From Perkinsus marinus ATCC 50983 (Eukaryota; Perkinsozoa; Perkinsida; Perkinsidae), in NCBI RefSeq assembly GCF_000006405.1, contig NW_003216498.1, positions 709,033-773,032 on the forward strand: 64,000 bases of DNA. The letters run 5' to 3'. A program made the position numbers and the translations under genes. A model generated the notes under the pieces. It did no database searches, had not been told where the DNA came from, and worked only from the letters and a program-made list of their open reading frames with translations. The number at the start of each line of letters is the position of its first letter. Within the stretch, counting starts at the first letter, position 1. Positions 21,876 through 31,152 of the stretch are shown here, one piece after another.

Positions 21876-22615
21876 CTTGTAAGGCAGCAGATAACCAACT
21901 CCTGAACCAATTCGTTGAGAAAGATTGTCTCATTCAATGATAAAGAGAAGAGATTGCTCAGCAGTGTAAGCTAGCAGGCGATTGAATTACTGTGGGTTCC
22001 TGTGATCTTCACACTAACAGTTAGTGACTAACTGTTTCGCCTTCTCTGTAGTCGTCGCAGTTATTAACTGCCAGGAATGTATGTGCGTACCACATTCCAC
22101 ATTTGCCGCGCATTTAAGCTACTAGCAGATCCCGCCGCTTCGCTCCGGGGGATCTGTAGCTCATGTGTACCGTACACACAGCTTGAATGCGTGTGCTCGC
22201 GCACGTATGCTGCATACGTGCATAGTATGCACTGCATACGGTATGCACAAATCTCACTCGCACATTGCTCGTTGCATGAAACAGTTCGCAGCCGTCAGGC
22301 TGAAACGGATAAGATAAGAAGCCTTATCACCTATTGTGGCTATCCCAAGTGTTGTTGAGTCAACCATTGTTGAGTCAATCAGTGCGGGTGTTACTACTAA
22401 CAGCGCGGCATATGTAGCACGTACACAGTGTACGTGCTGGCGAATCAAAGACGCTATAGTTGCAGACCATTGGGAATGTGACATTGAATATGCTGTAATA
22501 TAGACATAGGTCATGTAAGTTGCAAGGCGAGCCCCAGATCCGTTAGCGCAAACTTCATGCAGAGTGAAAGAGTGAAATGTACAGGGATTCAGCTTTACAT
22601 TCTTCTCGAACTCCC
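21876..22615. other. Non-coding region rich in palindromic TGCATA strings
   Basis: Between 22150 and 22260 many short palindromes (GTGTACCGTACAC, TGCATACGTGCATAGTATGCA) occur. From about 22500 the sequence begins to match 24735 onwards (upstream part of the segmental duplication). No gene supported. Confidence 0.4.
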
Positions 22616-22807
22616 ATGTTCAAAGTTATCGGCGTCGGTCTTCTGCTCATCGGTGTTATCCTCAAGGGTCAAGGTTACGATGCTGGACAACAACGCCTTA
22701 TGAAAGATACCCCATGTTTGTCCCGCGAATGCGACCTTCTTTGTAGCAGGGAGAGAGGGGTTTGCCTTGGGCAAGAAACGACCAGTTGTGACTGCGACGT
22801 TCGATAA
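22616..22807 (+). CDS. Small secreted cysteine-rich peptide A (defensin-like)
   Basis: Intronless frame of 63 residues. The start at 22616 gives a hydrophobic signal peptide (MFKVIGVGLLLIGVIL) with likely cleavage before GYDAGQ or shortly after. The mature part has six cysteines spaced C-x4-C-x3-C-x6-C-x7-C-x-C, which contains the CxxxC and CxC pair that marks cysteine-stabilised alpha-beta peptides (defensins, short scorpion-type folds). An in-frame ATG 39 bases earlier exists, but the internal start is preferred because it places the signal peptide at the N-terminus. The paralogue at 24858 has identical cysteine spacing. Function is unknown; antimicrobial or host-directed roles are possible guesses only. 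Confidence 0.65.
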   Translation: MFKVIGVGLLLIGVILKGQGYDAGQQRLMKDTPCLSRECDLLCSRERGVCLGQETTSCDCDVR

Positions 22808-24857
22808 TTATCACTCAGCTCACCCAGTGTGGCCCTATTCTCTCTGCTATACCACTAGCTAACGATGCCATAGTAACTGCCAGGTCTCATCTTGCTCGTT
22901 AAGACTAATCTCTCTCCTCTTTATTTTCCACACATGGCGAATAAAATTCATCCGATGAATAGTCTGCGAGGGTTCGAGTTGCCTGCGATCATACCGTAGT
23001 GATACACGGAACACCATCTTGCTACTTTGCTGTGATGCTGAGCGCGCGAGGCTCGACAATTCTGCTAGAGTTTTTACTTATCGGACGAGGCTCCCTCATT
23101 TACTTCGTCATTAATCCTGTCTACTTTTTCTTTCGTGTACTGATTACCAGACTTATTGAGCAATGCTGAAGATATGATACCACAAGATTCGTCTGTGACA
23201 CGCCGATATTCGATTTTGATCCGTGACGTATTTGGCGAAGTCTGTATTCTTGGAGCTCGATGCACGTCGAGGATCTTACGTACTCCAGGGGTTTTTATTT
23301 GGATCTCAATCTTCGGTCTATTCTGTCACTAAAACTCCGATATGGATACGAGTCCTAGCAGAGAAAGAGATGTTGCGTTGCACGAGAAACCGTCGTCGAT
23401 AACTCTCAACGAGGAGTTTGCGGAGAGGGGAACGGTGTCGCTACATTTGCGTTGGGTCCTATTCATCAAGTCCAGTCGATCTCGCTTTGGAAATTGCTGT
23501 GTGTATGTTCGACGGGGATTGAGATGTGCCTGGGAGAGCTCAGTAGAGACATCATTGCCATGCGTGTGTATATTGTCTTTGCATGAGCAAACTGGATATC
23601 GTTCCTGAGCTGTTGAGCTCGCTCGTATGTCGGGAACCTGACTCGGGATCTAAGGTGCCGAAAACCTCTCAGTGATATATTGGAGTCTCGCAGCGTTTAA
23701 TGCCTCACTCTGCGCCACAGTACTTCCGGACTTGTGGGGGCGTGGGTGAGGCGGGTTCCGAAATTTTCGATCATCGATACTGTATGATGTATCGTATGGC
23801 CGTGTGGATGGGTCTAGTCGAGGGAGGCCCTTGCCCTCGAAATCATCGAAGGAGTGCTCGACCATCCATGAGTTTTGATGAAGTCTATGCCTTCCCCAAG
23901 CTGGGAAGCCTTCCCCGGGAAGGTTGAGGTGCTTATAGATGCCCAACAGTCCCCGGTTATGCTGAAGGTGCCCGAATGATCTGGTTCGGAGTCAAGGCAC
24001 GACTCTGCCGAAGTTAACATGGGTGGTGTCGATGTGTCGAGGAGTGGAAGGTTGAGTACCAACTACGGTATGACCAGAAGCCAAACGGAACTTACTAAGT
24101 TCAACTTAGTTTCAATGGCCAAGAGCCGCTCGAGCATCCGCGATAGGGGGTGAGCATCATGAGCTTATACCCCTGTAGACTATAACTCCATGGCAGAACC
24201 AAGACAAGGGCACATAGTGCACATATGAGCTAGTACGGCTTGCGGATGGATCGGTAACTACGGCGGCGGTTAAGAGCCGAAGCAGACGGGAGATTGGGGA
24301 TCTGTAAAGGTTGACAGAAAGGATCTGCGCCATTTGAGGGATACTGTGAAGGCGATGTCGACGTCAGGCCTGGGGATGTTGACCGGGTGAAAGAAAAGAG
24401 TATTCGAGCAGATTGAGGAGGTTAGTAAAGCTCCTCGTAAGAATTTTTAGGGGGAGTGTGCTGATGAGTTTGCGTTCAAGAAGATGAGTTTGCGTGCAAG
24501 GCTTCATCCAGCGACTTCACCCCGTATTATCAAGAGTCTGATCGATCGAGTATAAAGATATCGATTTTGGTACAATCGCATTATTCATTTGCATAAGAGT
24601 GAAACAAGAGAACTGCTAGTCCCAGGACCACTAATAATAACAAGAGCTCGTTCTGCGTCCATAGTTTTCAAGAATCTGACTCGCCCCCTCTTTGGACGTG
24701 CGAGCTCCACTACTTCCTCGGGAAGGCCTAGTATGATGTAATGTGAAGATAGGTCATGTGCGTTCTAAGGTGAGTCTTGGATCCGTTCGCGTAGACTACA
24801 CGTAGAGTGAGCGAGTGGTATAGACAAGGATTCAGTCTTTGTTCTTCTCGAACTCCC
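22808..24857. other. Unit 1 of a segmental duplication, downstream part, and spacer
   Basis: 22500-24190 matches 24735-26050. Within it, 23700-23927 is the diverged copy of the open frame at 25579; here a short insertion near 23890-23920 (extra GCTTGGGAAG-like bases) breaks the frame. A frame at 23342 is the counterpart of 25255 but has lost the signal-peptide-like start. The spacer 24190-24735 shows nothing recognisable. Confidence 0.5.
23700..24150 (+). pseudogene. Frame-broken copy of the unknown frame at 25579
   Basis: The first ~60 codons (MPHSAPQYFRT, then DHRYCMMYRMA and GLVEGGPCPRNHRRS) match the unit-2 frame closely. A small insertion around 23890-23920 shifts the frame and gives a stop at 23927, while nucleotide similarity carries on to about 24150. 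It is either a pseudogene or evidence that neither copy is coding. Confidence 0.4.
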
Positions 24858-25043
24858 ATGCTCAAGGTTATCTTCTTCGGTCTTCTGCTAATCAGTGTTA
24901 TGCTCGAGGGTGAAGGTTACGATCCCGAACAAGGCCGCCATATAAGTCCATGTCTTTCGTCAGTCTGCGACCTTTATTGTGACAAGTACACATCGAAATG
25001 CATTGGACAGGAAACGAGATATTGTTCTTGCGAAAGTCGATGA
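24858..25043 (+). CDS. Small secreted cysteine-rich peptide B (defensin-like)
   Basis: Paralogue of peptide A, 61 residues, intronless. Signal peptide MLKVIFFGLLLISVML, then an acidic stretch and six cysteines with exactly the same spacing, C-x4-C-x3-C-x6-C-x7-C-x-C. Conserved non-cysteine residues around them include the string GQET before the last pair. The upstream sequence (SSRTP codons before the start) is also conserved between copies. Residues between cysteines differ much more than the frame itself, a pattern that fits selection on a secreted scaffold; a computed dN/dS would be needed. Confidence 0.65.
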   Translation: MLKVIFFGLLLISVMLEGEGYDPEQGRHISPCLSSVCDLYCDKYTSKCIGQETRYCSCESR

Positions 25044-25254
25044 TAATCACTTATATGATGATTCTACTCGTTGCCATCTTGCAGCCCACCGAATGTGGGT
25101 CTTATTGTCTCTGTCATAACACCAGTCAACGATGCTATGGTAACTACCAGGTCGTCCTCTGTCCGTGATGAGTAATCGACTTACCATCGTGACCTGGCAG
25201 TATTTCTGATAGCAATCTCGTACCTTGCGAATCGATCACGAGCGATAGGTTGCA

Positions 25255-25491
25255 ATGGTCTTCAACTCGATTTGTTGGCTGCGACTACTCTTTCTCTTCT
25301 CTTTTCAGCTTGTCACTCTGAATTGCGTCCTATCGATCAAGTTTACTCAATCTTGTGTTCGTGAATCGTTATGGGTGTGTCCGACGGGGGTTGAGATGTT
25401 CCTGGGAGATCTCACTAGAGACATCATGAGCATGTATATGTATGCTGTCTCCGTACATACAGACTGTATATACGGCATCCCAGGCTGTTGA
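25255..25491 (+). CDS. Possible secreted protein, unknown
   Basis: A 78-residue frame whose start (MVFNSICWLRLLFLFSFQL) looks like a signal peptide, followed by several cysteines. No family recognised. The duplicate in unit 1 (about 23440-23600) does not keep this start, so coding status is doubtful. Confidence 0.25.
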   Translation: MVFNSICWLRLLFLFSFQLVTLNCVLSIKFTQSCVRESLWVCPTGVEMFLGDLTRDIMSMYMYAVSVHTDCIYGIPGC

Positions 25492-25578
25492 GCTCGCTTA
25501 TATGTCGGGGATCCGACTCGTGGTCTGAGGTATTGAAAATATCTCGGAGAAATACATATTGGAGCTTCGCAGTGTTTC

Positions 25579-25998
25579 ATGCCTCACTCTTCGCCACAGT
25601 ACTTCCGGACCCGGACTTGTGGAGGCGTGGGTGAGACTGGTTCCGGAGTCTTCGATCATCGATACTGTATGATGTATCGTATGGCCGAGTGGATGGGTCT
25701 AGTCGAGGGAGGCCCATGCCCTCGGAATCATCGAAGAAGTGTCCGACCATTAATGAGCTTTGATGAAGCCTACGCGTTCCTGGGGAAGGTTGAGGTGCTT
25801 GCAGATGCTCAGCAGTCCTCGGTTATGGTGAAGTCCCCCGAGCGACCCGGTTCGGAGTCGAGACACGACTCTGCCGAGGTTAACATGTGTGATGTCGGTG
25901 TATCGAAGGAGGCTAGGTTAAGTAGCAACTGCGATATGACCGGAAGCCAAGCTGAACTTAGTTTCAACGGCGAAGAACCGCTCGAAGATTCGCGATAA
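25579..25998 (+). CDS. Unknown protein frame in segmental duplication unit 2
   Basis: 139 residues, not recognised. The N-terminal half is well conserved in unit 1 (DHRYCMMYRMA, GLVEGGPCPRNHRRS, MSFDE.YAF); the C-terminal half is hydrophilic and rich in serine and acidic residues. No signal peptide or membrane segment. It may be part of a longer spliced gene or a mobile-element remnant. Confidence 0.35.
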   Translation: MPHSSPQYFRTRTCGGVGETGSGVFDHRYCMMYRMAEWMGLVEGGPCPRNHRRSVRPLMSFDEAYAFLGKVEVLADAQQSSVMVKSPERPGSESRHDSAEVNMCDVGVSKEARLSSNCDMTGSQAELSFNGEEPLEDSR

Positions 25999-26362
25999 GG
26001 GGTAAGCATCACGAGCTTATTCTTCTGTACTTTATAGCTCCACAACAGAATCTGGAGAGGGCCACATAGTGCTCACTACAACGCTCACGAGCTCGAGAGT
26101 CGTCTCTTCTCGTGCACAAGAGTTATCTTTTGGTGACCACTCACGATGTGCGGATTCGACGGATGAAATAATTGTAGCTGTGATTTCGCATTACACGTCA
26201 TTCAAGAGGGTTGTTGTGTCAGTAAAAATGATATTCACACTGGCTGGGATGTATAGATGTAACTAACCAGTGAGAGGAGCTGGAGTATATCTGAGTCAGA
26301 TGACTCCAAGTTTTCTGTTATCTATACTTCGGACGCTATCGGTATATCGTAGGAACAGAAGT
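25999..26362. other. Intergenic stretch, no gene seen
   Basis: End of the segmental duplication (about 26050) and unique sequence. Nothing recognised. Confidence 0.35.
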
Positions 26363-26431
26363 TCTGGTGGCTCTATTGGATAGAGTGTTAGGCTTTTAAA
26401 CCAAAGGTTGTAGTTTCAAGGTCCGCCCAGA
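26363..26431 (+). tRNA. tRNA-Lys(UUU)-like sequence, degenerate
   Basis: TCTGGTGGCTCTATTGGATA then GAGT gives a good D-arm (GCTC/GAGT), an anticodon loop CTTTTAA and a T-loop-like TTCAAGG, ending GCCCAGA. The acceptor pairs over TCTGG/CCAGA, but the anticodon and T stems contain mismatches. Probably a tRNA pseudogene or tRNA-derived repeat rather than a working gene. Confidence 0.35.
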
Positions 26432-27102
26432 TTATGTTCTCAGAGCTAGCATATGAACAGCGCTCTCTATTCCATCTAGTATTTATTCTCATTAGTATTC
26501 GGTCTCAGTTTAGTTGGTGAGGCGTTGTACAGATGAACTGACATTCGGAGGTTTTTGGCATCGTCCAGCTCAATTGAATCTGGACTGAGCAGTCTAGACT
26601 GGGAGAGGCAGCTAGGAGAGGTCGGAGGCATCATAAATCTCATGAGTAAGGTGTGCCCGTTATCTACAAATACCACAGGAACAATCACAACCTATTTTTC
26701 ATCAAGCTACCAGGGAAATGGTCAATTAGGCAGATTGCGAATGTAGACAACGCCTTCCTAGTTTTAGCTACTGCAACAGGCCTGCCCTGCGACGACTATT
26801 CCGCAAGTTAACCTTCCAAATATCAATATTACACTTCTGTAGAAGTTCTTCGAGCGAGCGGAGCTATACTGAGCCTGTTTTCATGCTGTGACTGCCTCCA
26901 ATATTTTGTTCAAGACTCCTTGATTTCGGGCGAGTTCGCCATCAGGGGCATCACAGAAGGAGTGCCCGATCAGCGATCAAACTACCTCGCTGGATTGATC
27001 GTGAGATAGAATAGACCTTTCTAATTATAGTATAACATCAAGTCTTTCTGTGGATGAAAATCAGACATCACCGTGAAGGGACAACCGTTGTTGTGCATAA
27101 TT
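26432..27102. other. Intergenic stretch, no gene seen
   Basis: About 670 bases. Short open frames only, none with family features. Confidence 0.35.
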
Positions 27103-27174
27103 GGAGAACCCGGACATCAATCCCGGTGCCTTTCGTTTGCTAAGCGACCACTCTACCATTTGAGCTAATCCCTC
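27103..27174 (-). tRNA. tRNA-Ala(AGC)-like sequence
   Basis: Reads on the minus strand GAGGGATTAGCTCAAATGG, with TA at positions 8-9, a GCTC/GAGT D-arm with GGTAGAG, an anticodon loop TTAGCAA, a T-arm CCGGG/TCCGG with an unusual loop ATTGATG, and acceptor end GTTCTCC. The acceptor stem is mostly wobble pairs and the anticodon stem has two mismatches, so it may be a decayed copy. Length 72. Confidence 0.45.
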
Positions 27175-27971
27175 ACACAGAAAACAGTGCTTATCGCAAT
27201 CAAGTAGAATATGTTCCCACAGTGATGCTGATCAAGCTGTTGATAATATTAGTCATAGATTATTCGATTGTCAACCAAAAGAGGATATTCGGATTCAATG
27301 TTCTGATGTTCTCGTATTGTGGTGGATAGAGACGACACTGTTTGTGTGAACACTATTGATGTCGCATGGTTCATTACTTCAGCAAGCGAACTATAGATGT
27401 CTAGAACCATTATAGTGCTTTTCCTACTACATGCGGTCTTCAGGTTTACGCACCGACGATATCCTATAGACGCTGGGGATGAGAGAGGCATTGATCAAAC
27501 CTCAGACCTGAGGCCCGACAGCCGAGATCTGGGTTGGGCAATACTGACCAGAGGATGAGTCAGGAAACTGAAGTGACTAAGCTATCCGAGCATCAGTCAC
27601 AGTGTCGAGTGCCTCAGTCCCCCAGTTTAAAGGGTAACAAGAGAAGAAAGGAAAAATCGTCCTGTTCGGGTGCCTACACAACCCTACGGCCATCCTTGGA
27701 GTCTGCAGTTTCACTCACTTCCATCGACACTAGAGGTTGCTTAGCGCTCGCCTCACGGGCACTTCGTTAGGTCACGCAATTTCCCTCTCCTTAGGTATGA
27801 CGGTACAATCCCCAGCTGGGGCATTTTTCCGCAAAGGAACCGTAACGTGTTTCTCTCTTATACGAGACGTGACCCCATGATTTTTGAGATTATCTATTCG
27901 TTGTATTCATTCGAATCTGCGTTTTATCGGTCCCAGCGCCCAGGTCACAACTCGTGCGAAACACTGCTGAG
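27175..27971. other. Intergenic stretch, no gene seen
   Basis: About 800 bases between the tRNA-like sequence and the 3' end of the Bud23-like gene. No supported coding region. Confidence 0.35.
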
Positions 27972-29319
27972 CTATTTGAAACGTTTTGGAGAGAACCCAT
28001 CCACAATGGGTGGGGGACTTTCGGAGTACAAGGACACGTCGGGACACGTATGCATAATAGGAAGGAACTCATCCGCCATCTTCCCCGCCAACCATTCTCT
28101 CGAAATGCTCCCAACGTTCGCTTTTTCTCCCAGCAATTCAACGTATCTACAATGACCAACCAATGCAATGATGTATCAGAATGACCCCATAGGAGGCTGT
28201 TTACCTCTCCCACAGTCTCTTCCCAACCAATAGCGAGGGACCGTAGAGTCCCTGACCACAGAGTCTTCGATACGTGCGGAGCGTTGAATGAACATATCCA
28301 AGGTGACGTTTGAAACTCTGGCCATCATCAGCATTATCCCGACCGGAATGAAGGCAACATTCACAGGTCGCGAAGGGCCAGGCCAGCACGCACCATTGCC
28401 TCGTGGAGGGCCCATTGGTGATGAAGAATTTCCGCTGGTTGTTTCCATGAGGGTAGGCCATCACAAGAGAGTTGTCACCAGCTGCAGCACATAGCTGTCG
28501 AGGAGCACCAGGAACCGGGTACAGCTGAAGCGCAAACTGACAGAACAACTCAGGTGATCAAAGAGTAAGCATCAGAGGTTCTTGTTGTTTTTCACTGAGA
28601 TGATCCGTGACGCTAATGCGTATTACGACTGAGAAGCCCAGCTTAACCTCCTTCACAAAGAGCCGCAAAGCTCTCTCTCTCTCAGAGGTCAAGGGCAGTT
28701 CCCCCGAGTATGCCCAGCTACCTTCACATCAGGGCTACCAACAGTCCGTATTCTACTGTCGAGCTCCTTGAATCGACGGCGCGTCACGTCAGGATCGCCA
28801 CCATGCTCATCGATCAGCCACTGGGCAGCACTGATGCTTAACATCGTATCGGCAATACCCGGGCGCAGGGGCCATCTGCGGGCAGGTCCACGTTGCTATG
28901 CGGCCCACTGCTCCTTACGGTTTGCCCATGTCCATCAGCACCTTATCAACAATGCCTCCCTTATCTTCAATGAGGTCCATCATAGCCAATGAAATGTCCG
29001 TAGCCACGATGAACCTGTTCCTCCGCGTTATAGCCCCTGTAGAGAAGCCCGACCCACAGCCCAGTTCCAACCACAGGCCTAAGGGACATCCAAGTGATCG
29101 TCAGTAAGCCCCCGAGGGCGCCCCACCCGGACCATCTATAGAGCCCTTGGTCTTCATCAACTGTACTGCTGTGGCCGTGAGCTCTGCCTGGATCTTCTGA
29201 TTACTGATGCTACCATACTTCTCAGCTTCCTCAGGTGAGGAATAAGCATTGCCACCAGGCCCAGCGATGATCTCCGGCTTGGTCGAGTCCCGCTGACGTT
29301 TCCTCTTCGTATGCGGCAT
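27972..29319 (-). CDS. 18S rRNA (guanine-N7) methyltransferase, Bud23-like
   Basis: A SAM-dependent methyltransferase expected to act on pre-40S rRNA in the nucleolus. The start at 29319 gives MPHTKRKRQRD, then SSPEEAEKYGS and LTATAVQLM. A phase-1 intron joins DGPG to LWLELGCGSGFST, the SAM-binding motif I; IVATDISLAMMD follows. After another intron come PLRPGIADTMLSISAAQWL, which is the Bud23-specific block, and later FALQLYPVPGAP and LVMAYPHGNNQRKFFI, matching the family's FQFYP and DYPNS segments. The usual basic C-terminal tail is not seen. Instead an open frame runs on to KRLWE, is joined over an intron to YVELLGEKANVG and stops at 27972; this part may belong to another gene or be misjoined. 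The methyltransferase core is certain, the 3' end is not. Confidence 0.75.
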
Positions 29320-29474
29320 CACTCAGGAAGATCTCTACGCCCATATAAGGACCCCCCCCCAGCACCAACACAAGAGATGGAGCTCAAGAGAACTACATAT
29401 GGCCCAATGCCCGTAGAGGGTCGCCGTGGGCCCTATATTGTTGTTGGTGGGCCTTCACCGCCCTACTATGCACG

Positions 29475-31017
29475 TTATCCACGTCTGATACGGTCCTGCG
29501 CATCTCCGATTGAAGCTGTTGAATACAGATGGTCTGATACATACAAGTAAACACTCTAGAGGGCAGTAAAAGGCAAGTACCTGGTCCTTGACTATCTTCA
29601 ACAACTTCTGCTGATCAGCACAGGAGAGCTCCGTCGTCGAGGCGGCCCTTCCCGGCGGGACCCCTGTCCTCTGCTCCGCCATACTCGCCTGAGCATGCCG
29701 CCATCATCACTACTACTCTATAGCCCATAATACCTTATATCGTGCCTCTGCAAAGCGTCCTTGAACAACAGCAGCTCTCCGCTCCAACTCAGAGTACGCC
29801 GCTTCCGCCTAAATGACCCTCCTTCCCCTCCTCAACACGATGAAGCCCACCTGTGCATAGGCCCCTCCAACCAGCTGCTGTGGCTGCCGAGATTGAGCCA
29901 GAGTGTCGATGAGGGCCGTGACACTAGTGAGCTTGCTTACTAACAGTAGAGACCATCACCGCCTCCCAACAGCACTACTACGAAGTGTACTCAGCTGTTG
30001 ATGCCGCAGTCGGGCCTTCTCCAACTCCTTCAACGTAGTTACCGACACATACCCCTCAAGATTCGAGTATTGGACCTGGGGAGTCCAATGTACGGTGCCA
30101 TCCAAGTTCCCCTCCACTACTTTAACGTTTTCCATCATCCCCTCAGCCTGGGCCACGAGCTTCTGCTGGTCCGCGACTCTCGAGACCATCTGGTCTACTG
30201 AGGTCAAGGGTAGGGGGTAGGCCCACACCCCCTGGGCTGCCGAGTCTGGGCGATCCAGCATAGCAGGGCAGAGGTCCTGAGGAGGAAGAATCCCGTCCCA
30301 ACGGTGTACCCAAGGGCACCTTAGCCATCTGCCACTTCATCTGGTCAGGTCCATGCACTGCCGACTGGTACGGCTGGGCGAAGACTTGCATAGCCTGATT
30401 CTTATTATCGGTCATAACATACCTGTAAAGGGCCCATCGCAGGTTCCCACCACGGTCCTCGAGGCACTACGTAAAGGCTATCATACGTGGCTGCATAGCC
30501 GTGGTGATTTGATTCATCCTACTGCCGAATTCTACAATAGCCGCCTGGGCCTCCTGAGAGGACTGTAGACCTCCTGCGGCGGCCAAGCCTGATACCACTA
30601 TATGGAAACCCCAACCAGCAATACGCCCAACCTACTACCACTCCCAGCAGCAGCAGCCCCTCCACCACCACCACCAAGGAGGCCCCCACCAGTCGATTGG
30701 CCACTACCCCCAAAGAGGCCCCCACCCCCTCCAGTTGATGCAGCACCAAAGAGCCCTCCACTACTGCTAGATGTGCTGCCAAAGAGTCCACCACCAGTAT
30801 TCCCTCCTCCTCCACCACCAAAGAGCCCTCCTCCTCCACTGGTCGAGGTGGCCCCTCCACCAAAGAGAGAGCTGCCACTACTTGGTGTGCTACCAAAGAG
30901 GCCACCCCCACCCGAGGACTGAGCTGTGGTACCGAAGAGGCCTCCTCCTCCTGCTGATGAGCTCTGAGCCCCTCCGCCTCCGAATAGACTAGTCGAGCCA
31001 GTCGCCGCACCAAACAT
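29475..31017 (-). CDS. FG-repeat nucleoporin, Nup54-like
   Basis: A central-channel nucleoporin. Exon 1 (31017 to about 30600) encodes a glycine-rich domain with about nine GLFG/SLFG repeats separated by G/S/T spacers. Later exons encode MTDNKNQAMQVFAQPY after a TY|V junction, a region with WAYPLPLTSVDQMVSRVADQ, a coiled-coil-like run with LKELEKARLRHQQLSTL, then AYSELERRAAVVQGRFAEARY and CADQQKLLKIVKDQ, and stop at 29475. FG domain followed by an alpha/coiled-coil C-terminus fits the Nup62-Nup58-Nup54 complex; the YV(F/M)-type entry into the folded part favours Nup54. Plus-strand proline-rich frames here are its shadow. Exon borders near 30260-30140 are uncertain. Confidence 0.7.
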
Positions 31018-31152
31018 AAACTACCAACACTGAAGACCCTAGTGAACCTCACTAGCAACCCAACACCGCATCCACCTGTAGGACGTTCGAGGAAGCATTC
31101 TATGTTAGGAAAGTAGAAACGTTATAGAAGCTCAGTAAGTACGTAAGCGCTA

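Noticed and set aside
30602-30922. Plus-strand proline-rich frame
   Set aside because: It is the antisense of the glycine-rich FG repeats of the Nup54-like gene.
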